Positions 1-5,231 of a stretch of DNA of 9,360 nt are shown here, piece after piece. Origin of the DNA: Desulfofustis sp. (GTDB lineage Bacteria > Desulfobacterota > Desulfobulbia > Desulfobulbales > Desulfocapsaceae); contig JAQYVS010000350.1 in assembly GCA_030145365.1 (NCBI GenBank), positions 1-9,360 on the forward strand, read 5' to 3'. The translations under genes were made by a program, and so were the position numbers. Numbering within the stretch: position 1 is the stretch's first letter; every line of letters begins with the position of its first letter. A model generated the notes under the pieces. The model was not told the origin of the DNA, ran no database searches, and saw nothing but the letters and a program-made list of their open reading frames with translations.

Positions 1-325
1 AATAAAAGCGAATCGTATTGTCGATGAAGAAACGCTTAAGTTTTCCAAATGGCAGACTGGACTTACCGTCACCCCGACCATATCGGCGTTGACAAAAAAA
101 GCTGACGATATCTGTGATCAGGAACTTTCAAGGACCTTGTCAAAATTGGATTTGAGTGAAAGCGACCAGAAAAAGGTTGAGAAACTGGTTCAGGCCGTAG
201 CAGCCAAAATGCTGCATGATCCGCTCCGTTTTCTCAAGAGTGAAGCATGCCGCAAGGGTGAAGAGGCCAAAATAGATATGGTCAGGACCGTGTTTGGGCT
301 CGAAGATGACAATACAGCGGATTGA
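1..325 (+). CDS. hemA: Glutamyl-tRNA reductase, C-terminal end (5' truncated by window edge)
   Basis: This is the last roughly 107 residues of glutamyl-tRNA reductase, the NADPH-dependent cytoplasmic enzyme that reduces glutamyl-tRNA(Glu) to glutamate-1-semialdehyde, the first committed step of C5-pathway tetrapyrrole synthesis. The frame is open from base 2 with no start, so the gene enters from the left. The visible part is the helical dimerisation domain. It starts with IVDEETLKFSKW, continues with TPTISALTKKADDI (family pattern: PTI..LR.KAE.I), and ends with a LLHDP-like segment (MLHDPLRFLK) and the closing VFGLED. The catalytic and NADPH domains lie outside the window. An internal TTG at 89 could be mistaken for a start, but homology clearly continues upstream of it. 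Tetrapyrrole supply fits an organism rich in siroheme and cytochromes, though no operon link to dsr is visible. Confidence 0.92.
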   Translation, partial: IKANRIVDEETLKFSKWQTGLTVTPTISALTKKADDICDQELSRTLSKLDLSESDQKKVEKLVQAVAAKMLHDPLRFLKSEACRKGEEAKIDMVRTVFGLEDDNTAD

Positions 326-806
326 CAGCGACGCCATTGTCGAAGACGAATGGTATGCTGTTCGCTACTCGGGGGAGATACCGGAAGTAGCACTGCAATC
401 TGCCCTCCATCATTTAAGCGAAGATCCAGAGGGACCGCAGCTCAAGCTTACCCGGACTCAACATATCTACCTTCTTGGGGCAGCAACACAACGCTATCTG
501 GATATCGTTCTTCGTGATCTGTTGCCGGAAAACAGAAACACCACGGGTTATCGGGGAATCCAGAGATCCTTTGTTAACTGGCAGCGATTTCAACTCTTTT
601 GTAAGCGATACGAACTGGATGGTTCAATGTTTAGAAACGAGGTGGGAACGTCTCTTCTGAGTTTTCTCAAACAGGAAATCTCAGAGGTGCAGCAAGGTGC
701 AAAGAGCTGTATCAATTGCAGCCATGAAGAGCTTGTCAGATATGCGCAACAACTTGATCTCGATGCCACCAAGATACTTGACGAGATTGCAGATTATTGT
801 TGTTGA
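306..806 (+). CDS. Conserved-looking hypothetical protein, 166 aa, overlapping hemA
   Basis: I do not recognise a family. The predicted protein is soluble, with no signal peptide or membrane segment, and looks largely helical. It has an acidic N-terminus (IVEDEWYAVRYSGEIPEVAL), a middle stretch rich in Arg, Tyr and Phe around residues 82-102, and a cysteine-bearing C-terminus: C99, a C135-x-x-C138 pair followed by H140, and a terminal C165-C166. The ATG at 306 lies 20 bp inside the end of hemA in another frame, so translational coupling is likely. A TTG at 294 (170 aa) has a better-placed AGGA motif at 284-287 (6 nt spacing), so the start is unsettled. The 3' end overlaps the opposing pyrophosphohydrolase gene by 13 bp. 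The CxxC and CC pairs could bind metal or form disulfides, but this is speculation. That the ORF is a real gene is supported by its length, its tight fit behind hemA and the lack of a better alternative frame. Confidence 0.65.
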   Translation: MTIQRIDSDAIVEDEWYAVRYSGEIPEVALQSALHHLSEDPEGPQLKLTRTQHIYLLGAATQRYLDIVLRDLLPENRNTTGYRGIQRSFVNWQRFQLFCKRYELDGSMFRNEVGTSLLSFLKQEISEVQQGAKSCINCSHEELVRYAQQLDLDATKILDEIADYCC

Positions 807-1132
807 AAATCGCTTCTAACCGGATATTTCTTTTTGTTAAGCGCTATTTTTTCAAGTGCTGCGTCCACCGGGTCAATATCAAAGGATCGTGCTATCATGG
901 TTAAGTAGATCATGACATCACCTATTTCCTCTTTGATGTGTGTAAGAGTGGCTTGATCCGGGAGTGAGCTCTGGTCCGGTGTCATCCATTGGAAAATCTC
1001 GAGAAGTTCTGAACATTCAACCGATAGAGCCATGGCCAGATTTTTTGGGGTATGAAATTCCTGCCAGTTTCGTTCATCAGCAAATTCTTTAATTCTCCGC
1101 TCTAAATTTTCCAAGGCATCTGTCTTTGTCAT
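794..1132 (-). CDS. MazG-like nucleotide pyrophosphohydrolase (RS21-C6/dCTPase type)
   Basis: This small (112 aa) cytoplasmic all-alpha NTP pyrophosphohydrolase hydrolyses (d)NTPs to (d)NMP and pyrophosphate as nucleotide-pool housecleaning. The Mg-binding EXXE...EXXD motif is intact: E39-C-S-E42 and E69-I-G-D72. Other family hallmarks are the N-terminal W23-x-x-F26-H-T-P-K-N-L-A segment, FQW at 47-49, and a C-terminal N-K-K-K-Y-P near residues 99-104, which together point to the RS21-C6/DCTPP1-like subgroup rather than two-domain MazG. The length is normal for single-domain members. The preferred nucleotide (dCTP or a modified dNTP) cannot be read from sequence. The gene is read from the minus strand, divergent from prc, with only a weak Shine-Dalgarno upstream of the ATG at 1132. 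Its 3' end overlaps the plus-strand hypothetical gene by 13 bp. Confidence 0.9.
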   Translation of the reverse strand: MTKTDALENLERRIKEFADERNWQEFHTPKNLAMALSVECSELLEIFQWMTPDQSSLPDQATLTHIKEEIGDVMIYLTMIARSFDIDPVDAALEKIALNKKKYPVRSDFQQQ

Positions 1133-1227
1133 GGTATTTGTCCAGTGCTTCTGGTATGAATGCAGTCTATCGGAAGAACGACCTCAATAAATCAGCGATG
1201 CAATCTTGACCACTATCTAAGATATTC
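1133..1227. promoter_or_regulatory. Divergent intergenic region between the pyrophosphohydrolase gene and prc
   Basis: This 95-bp gap separates two divergently transcribed genes and must hold, or lie close to, their promoters unless prc is read from further upstream. I see no convincing -35/-10 pair with 16-18 bp spacing in either direction. A TTGACC at 1206-1211 resembles a -35 box but lies too near the prc ATG to serve it. The ribosome site for prc is weak (AAGA at 1219-1222). Confidence 0.35.
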
Positions 1228-3342
1228 ATGAAAAACTATAAACTCCTTTCTTTTGTTTCGATCATAATTTTTTTGCTCTGGTTTCTGCCGACTGCAGGTC
1301 TGGCTAACGTCGATGCCGAAGTTGACCAGAAACGCAATAAATTGATCGGTTATATGCTCAGCAAACAACTGCCATCAATTCATTACAGTGACAAACAGGT
1401 TGATGATGAGTTAGCACGGGCTATTTTTGATTTATACCTGAAGCAGCTTGATTTTCAGAAACGTTTTCTTCTCAAGCAGGACGTTGAACATTTGCGCAGC
1501 TTTGCCGAACAGATAGACGACAATCTGCTTCGTGGTACCATCGTCTTGCCGCAAACCGGATATGAGATTCTCACTGATCGCATTAACCGGGTCGAGACGA
1601 TGGTTGACGCTTTACTCACGGAAAAGGTCGATCATAGCGCCAACGACACCATGGAGACCGACCCTGAAAAGCTTGGATTTGCAGGAGATGAAAACGAGCT
1701 TAAAACCCGTTGGCGTAAAATTCTTAAAGCTCAGATTATTACCCGTTATCTAGATCTGGAAGAAGAGTATCTTGCCGATGAAAAAAAGATCGATAAGGAA
1801 GCGCTGTGGCAGGAGGCCAGTGATCGGGTGGCGAAACGATTCGATGATTTTTTTCATCGGCTGCATCAGGAAACCCTGCAGGATCACTATGATCGCTTTT
1901 TCAATGCGGTAGCCCGTGCCTTCGATCCGCACACCAATTACATGGCCCCTGATCGCAAGGAAGATTTTGATATCCATATGCGCGGCAGTCTTGAGGGTAT
2001 CGGGGCATTGTTGCGTGAAGAGGATGGCTATATCAAAGTGGTCAGGATTATTCCCGGAAGTGCCTCGGCACTGGAAGGGCGGCTGCAGGCCGAAGATATT
2101 ATCCTTGCTGTAGCCGAGAAGGGAGAGGAACCTGTTGAAATCACCGATATGCGTCTCCGTGATGCGGTACGGCTGATTCGGGGTCCTAAGGGAACCGAGG
2201 TGCACTTAACCGTGCGCAAACCGGACGGGGCAAAAGATATCATTGCCATCACCAGAGATGTCGTGCAGATTGAGGAAACCTTTGTCAAGCACACCGTTCT
2301 TGACGCCGACGGTAAGAAATTCGGCTATATCAATATTCCCAGTTTTTATCGTGATTTTGAGAAAAGCAGATATGGTGAAGGACGCAACTCCACCCAGGAT
2401 ACCAGGGATGCAATCGTCGCTCTGAGAAATCAGGGGATTGAGGGAATCATTCTCGATTTGCGCAATAATGGCGGCGGTTCTCTGGTGGATGCGGTGGACA
2501 TCACCGGTCTGTTTATCGATGAAGGACCGATTGTTCAGGTTAAAAACAGCCAGGGTATGAAACGGGTGCTGGCAGATGATGACGAAACCCTTGTCTACGG
2601 AGGGCCGCTGGTGGTCCTGGTTAATCAATTTTCTGCTTCTGCCTCGGAGATTGTCGCTGCGGCACTGCAGGATTACCGCAGGGCGATCGTCGTTGGCGGG
2701 CAGCATACCCATGGGAAAGGAACTGTACAGACCATCATCGATCTCAATGAGAATATTCCATTACTGCATCTGAGGCGCTATGAGGACCTTGGCGCTTTAA
2801 AAGCCACCATCCAGAAATTTTATCGAGTAGACGGCGGATCCACCCAGTATCGAGGGGTTGAGCCGGATATCGTCCTGCCAAGTCTGTTCCAACATTTGAA
2901 ATCGGGAGAGCAATACCTTGACTATTCTCTGGAGTGGGATCAGGATGCACCGGCAAAATACGCAACATATTCCGATAAAATCACCGATCTTCAGGAAATC
3001 ATAGATCGCAGCCGGGAAAGGGTCAAACAATCGCAAGGCTTGGTATTGATTGAAGAAGAAGCCAAGCGTTCAACCCTTCGCTCTAAGCAGACCATCATAG
3101 ATCTTGATATCGACTCAATGCGGGCCAAGCGCGAGGAAGAACGGCTGGCAAGAGAAAAGGTCGGAGCCCATATGGGCAGCTTAGAGGAAGATCAATCCGA
3201 TGATACGGTTATTCCAGAAGACCTTGCTGAATCCGACGAGCAGACATCAGATGCTGAGTGGCTCGTTGAACTTGACAAGGACCCGTACGTTGCCGAATCG
3301 CAAATGATCATAAACGATCTGGTTCATCTCCTTAACAGGTGA
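1228..3342 (+). CDS. prc: Carboxy-terminal processing protease (Prc/Tsp family, peptidase S41)
   Basis: This periplasmic tail-specific serine protease degrades or trims proteins from their C-termini. An N-terminal signal peptide (positive MKNYK, hydrophobic core to about residue 23, likely cleavage after AGLA at 24-27) indicates export. Domain order is an N-terminal Tsp helical domain (about 30-245), a PDZ domain (about 250-340, with GSLEGIGALL and IIPGSASALEGRLQAEDII), the S41 catalytic core (about 355-560), and a charged C-terminal DUF3340-like region. Catalytic residues by alignment in memory to E. coli Prc (Ser430, Asp441, Lys455) are S471 in FSASASE, D482 in LQDY and K497 in HGKGTVQ. The substrate-groove motif DLRNNGGGSL is present. 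At 704 aa it is full length for the Prc type and longer than short CtpA proteases. One extra residue sits before the catalytic Lys (VVGGQHTHGKG). It is followed by the 184-bp dsr upstream region, so it is probably a separate transcription unit. Confidence 0.95.
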   Translation: MKNYKLLSFVSIIIFLLWFLPTAGLANVDAEVDQKRNKLIGYMLSKQLPSIHYSDKQVDDELARAIFDLYLKQLDFQKRFLLKQDVEHLRSFAEQIDDNLLRGTIVLPQTGYEILTDRINRVETMVDALLTEKVDHSANDTMETDPEKLGFAGDENELKTRWRKILKAQIITRYLDLEEEYLADEKKIDKEALWQEASDRVAKRFDDFFHRLHQETLQDHYDRFFNAVARAFDPHTNYMAPDRKEDFDIHMRGSLEGIGALLREEDGYIKVVRIIPGSASALEGRLQAEDIILAVAEKGEEPVEITDMRLRDAVRLIRGPKGTEVHLTVRKPDGAKDIIAITRDVVQIEETFVKHTVLDADGKKFGYINIPSFYRDFEKSRYGEGRNSTQDTRDAIVALRNQGIEGIILDLRNNGGGSLVDAVDITGLFIDEGPIVQVKNSQGMKRVLADDDETLVYGGPLVVLVNQFSASASEIVAAALQDYRRAIVVGGQHTHGKGTVQTIIDLNENIPLLHLRRYEDLGALKATIQKFYRVDGGSTQYRGVEPDIVLPSLFQHLKSGEQYLDYSLEWDQDAPAKYATYSDKITDLQEIIDRSRERVKQSQGLVLIEEEAKRSTLRSKQTIIDLDIDSMRAKREEERLAREKVGAHMGSLEEDQSDDTVIPEDLAESDEQTSDAEWLVELDKDPYVAESQMIINDLVHLLNR

Positions 3343-3354
3343 GTTGCACCTGTT
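3334..3354 (+). terminator. Hairpin on the prc stop codon, weak terminator candidate
   Basis: A perfect 8-bp inverted repeat, AACAGGTG (3334-3341) and CACCTGTT (3347-3354) with a 5-nt loop, contains the first two bases of the prc TGA stop in its left arm. Only three T residues follow before the sequence turns A-rich, so it lacks a proper U-tract. It may be an mRNA 3'-end stabiliser or an inefficient terminator. Confidence 0.4.
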
Positions 3355-3391
3355 TCAAAATAATAATGTGATTGCAGCTTTCGGCGTAGTC

Positions 3392-3418
3392 TCTTTTTCA
3401 AATTAGTCTTGAAAAAGA
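3392..3418. repeat. Perfect 10-bp inverted repeat in the dsr upstream region
   Basis: TCTTTTTCAA at 3392-3401 is the exact reverse complement of TTGAAAAAGA at 3409-3418, with the 7-base spacer ATTAGTC. The stem is A/T-rich and no T-run follows it on either strand, so a standard intrinsic terminator is unlikely. It sits 109 bp before the first ATG of the operon and could be a protein-binding site or an mRNA leader or trailer structure. Confidence 0.5.
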
Positions 3419-3447
3419 ACATCAAAAATGATAGTAATCTGCTCTTG

Positions 3448-3465
3448 TGAATGGTCATTCATTCA
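3448..3465. promoter_or_regulatory. Operator-like 18-bp dyad upstream of the RsbRD-dsrMKJOP operon
   Basis: TGAATGG (3448-3454), four bases TCAT, then TCATTCA (3459-3465) form an almost perfect dyad: six of seven half-site bases match. A nested perfect repeat TGAATG-GT-CATTCA spans 3448-3461. The pattern resembles operators of TetR-family repressors such as B. subtilis FadR (TGAATGA...TCATTCA, quoted from memory). A -35-like TTGTGA (3445-3450) overlaps its left edge, but no -10 box is found at correct spacing. The similarity is seen; binding by a particular regulator is inference. Confidence 0.4.
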
Positions 3466-3513
3466 TCGAACGCTAATTAGCCCGTATCTATAAAAAAATC
3501 GGGGATTACTACT

Positions 3514-3518
3514 AAAGG
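3514..3518 (+). promoter_or_regulatory. Ribosome binding site of the RsbRD-domain gene
   Basis: AAAGG lies 8 nt before the ATG at 3527 and fixes this start. A TATAAA at 3489-3494 further upstream could be a -10 element, but its -35 partner is poor, so the promoter is not assigned. Confidence 0.5.
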
Positions 3519-3526
3519 TTGCACGC

Positions 3527-4051
3527 ATGACGCTTGATGAAGCACTACATAATAACAGGTATAAAATTGTTGACAAATGGGTGAAATACACCCTGGCAAC
3601 CTATCAATCTTCCGAGTTTTTTGTCAAAGAAAAGGATGCATTTGCCAATCCCATTGGCGGAACGGTTCGATCGTCTTTGAAAGAACTTTTTGCGCTGTTG
3701 AGAAAAGGCGAAGACTCTGCGGATTTTAAAAAACCCTTGTCACAAATGATGCATCTTCGTTCAGTTCAGGAGTTTTCCCCTTCCCAGGCTGTTGCGCCGT
3801 TCAATGCAGTAAAACACATCACAAGAGATATTCTCGAATCAGATAAAGAGACAAAATCGTTAACTTCCGAATTATACGATTTTGAGTTCAGTGTGGATCT
3901 GGCAGTTCTTGCCGCTTTTGATCTCTATGTCGAGTGCAGGGAAAAAATATATAAAATCCGGATTGATGAAATCAAATCTGGAACTCAGATATTGACAGAC
4001 AGCGCTTGTCCTTCCAAGACGCTTAATAATGTAACTGAAATTAAAAGGTAA
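3527..4051 (+). CDS. RsbRD_N-domain protein at the head of the dsrMKJOP operon
   Basis: This 174-aa cytoplasmic protein looks like a stand-alone RsbRD N-terminal domain (the sensory domain of RsbT co-antagonists). Features matching that family are the early helix with IVDKWVKYTL (14-23), F39-A-N-P-I-G44, a SLKELFALL helix (50-58), and L77-R-S-V-Q-E-F-S-P-S-Q-A-V89, the strongest signature. There is no STAS domain after it, no signal peptide and no membrane segment; the C-terminal 30 residues look unstructured. It precedes dsrM by 89 bp on the same strand with no terminator between, so co-transcription is likely. From memory, small proteins of this type stand directly before dsrM in several sulfate reducers. 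The role is unknown; sensing, assembly or regulation of the Dsr complex are possibilities that this sequence alone cannot separate. Confidence 0.82.
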   Translation: MTLDEALHNNRYKIVDKWVKYTLATYQSSEFFVKEKDAFANPIGGTVRSSLKELFALLRKGEDSADFKKPLSQMMHLRSVQEFSPSQAVAPFNAVKHITRDILESDKETKSLTSELYDFEFSVDLAVLAAFDLYVECREKIYKIRIDEIKSGTQILTDSACPSKTLNNVTEIKR

Positions 4052-4140
4052 AAGTACGTAACCGGTGGCAGAAAGAAACAGTGAAATCTGCTGGAATCTA
4101 ACTACGGCCAAAACAGTTCACATTGAAGCGAGGTTAAGAA
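4052..4140 (+). other. Short intergenic spacer before dsrM, with its ribosome binding site
   Basis: These 89 bp hold no separate gene. GAGG at 4130-4133 lies 7 nt before the dsrM ATG. An overlapping frame starting at 4065 runs into dsrM out of phase and is not credible. No terminator or clear promoter is visible, which favours read-through from the RsbRD-domain gene. Confidence 0.55.
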
Positions 4141-5193
4141 ATGAAGTATGCCTTTTCATTCCTGGCGGTCATAGTATTGATTCTGATTGCCTGGCTCGGT
4201 TCCCAGATACCTGGTATGCAATACTTTTTTGGTGTTGCAGTGCCGTATCTGGCCGTCATGGTCTTTCTGGGGGGCTTTGTATATCGAGTCATTCAGTGGT
4301 CCAAGTCACCGGTCCCATTCCCCATTCAGACAACCTGTGGGCAGGCAAAATCGCTGGATTTCGTCAAGCATGACCGTCTCGAGAGCCCCCACACCACATC
4401 GGAAGTTGTGGCTCGAATGGCTTTGGAAATTCTGACGTTCCGGTCATTGTTCAGAAACACCAAGTCGGAGCTTTATGACGGCCCTAAAATCACCTATGAG
4501 TCATCCAAATGGCTCTGGCTGTTTGCTCTGATCTTCCACTATTCTTTTCTGGTAGTGGTCATTAGGCATATGCGGATGTTCCTGAATCCGGTTCCCGCCG
4601 TCATCGAATTGCTCAATTGGGCAGACTCCATGTTTGAGATTCTGACTCCATCGCTGTACATGACAACGGCTGGTCTTATCGCCGGTGTGCTTTTTCTGTT
4701 TATCAGACGGCTCACCAACCGCCATGTCCGCTACATCTCGCTGGCAAACGATTATTTTCCGCTGGTCCTGATTTTTGCCATCGCTGTCACTGGATTTTTG
4801 ATGCGTCATTTCCTGCGCGGTGGCATTGATATCGTTGCCATCAAGGAACTTGGGGTTGGTCTGGTGACGTTTCATCCGGTTATCAGCTCGGATATCGGTT
4901 CTATTTTTTATATTCACCTGTTTCTCGTTTCCATACTGCTTGTTTATTTCCCGTTTTCCAAACTCATGCACTTAGGCGGAGTTTTTCTGAGTCCGACCAG
5001 GAATATGAAGAACAATTCCCGGCAAGTGCGCCATATCAATCCTTGGAATCCGGATATTAAAGTCCATGCCTATGCCTCCTATGAGGATGAATTTCGTGAA
5101 TTCATGGTGGAAGCTAATATTCCGGTAGAAAAGGAATTACCTCCTGAAGAGGAAGCAGCAGTGGATGAGGCACCTGCAAAGGCAGAGGAATAA
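4141..5193 (+). CDS. dsrM: DsrM, membrane cytochrome b subunit of the DsrMKJOP complex
   Basis: This is the NarI/HdrE-like diheme cytochrome b of the sulfite-reduction-associated DsrMKJOP complex; it passes electrons between the menaquinone pool and DsrK in the inner membrane. About six membrane segments are visible: residues 3-23, 31-51, 124-142, 170-188, 205-222 and 252-272. A cytoplasmic stretch after helix 2 carries the DsrM signature IQTTCGQAKSL (62-72). Candidate heme-b ligands are H133 and H143 in the third helix, H223 after the fifth, H245, and H259 and H277 in and after the last. PFSKLMHLGGVFLSPTRN (271-288) is characteristic of the subunit. The last 18 residues form an acidic Glu/Ala/Pro tail (ELPPEEEAAVDEAPAKAEE region), which is probably disordered. 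At 350 aa the length is normal. dsrK follows after 38 bp. Confidence 0.96.
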   Translation: MKYAFSFLAVIVLILIAWLGSQIPGMQYFFGVAVPYLAVMVFLGGFVYRVIQWSKSPVPFPIQTTCGQAKSLDFVKHDRLESPHTTSEVVARMALEILTFRSLFRNTKSELYDGPKITYESSKWLWLFALIFHYSFLVVVIRHMRMFLNPVPAVIELLNWADSMFEILTPSLYMTTAGLIAGVLFLFIRRLTNRHVRYISLANDYFPLVLIFAIAVTGFLMRHFLRGGIDIVAIKELGVGLVTFHPVISSDIGSIFYIHLFLVSILLVYFPFSKLMHLGGVFLSPTRNMKNNSRQVRHINPWNPDIKVHAYASYEDEFREFMVEANIPVEKELPPEEEAAVDEAPAKAEE

Positions 5194-5206
5194 CTGTATT
5201 GACCAA

Positions 5207-5222
5207 TTATAGCTTATAAGGA
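5207..5222 (+). promoter_or_regulatory. dsrK ribosome binding site inside a small dyad
   Basis: AAGGA at 5218-5222 lies 9 nt before the dsrK ATG. It overlaps a short dyad, TTATA-GCT-TATAA (5207-5219), in the 38-bp dsrM-dsrK gap. A hairpin here would be weak, and any effect on dsrK translation is conjecture. Confidence 0.35.
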
Positions 5223-5231
5223 TTACTAACG

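Noticed and set aside
1750..2205. Antisense open frame of 151 codons within prc
   Set aside because: It lies wholly inside a well-supported protease gene, has no recognisable domain, and is explained as a shadow frame of the sense codons.
2206..2712. Antisense open frame of 168 codons within prc
   Set aside because: It covers the conserved S41 core on the opposite strand and shows no own ribosome site or family motif.
3489..3494. TATAAA as the operon's -10 promoter box
   Set aside because: The hexamer at 17-bp spacing upstream (TCGAAC) is a poor -35, so I do not assign a promoter on this alone.
4065..4373. Plus-strand open frame overlapping the dsrM start
   Set aside because: It runs out of frame through the certain dsrM coding region and its product has no coherent domain.
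4501..4971. Antisense open frame of 156 codons within dsrM
   Set aside because: The His/Lys/Gln-rich product is the expected mirror of a hydrophobic membrane protein gene.
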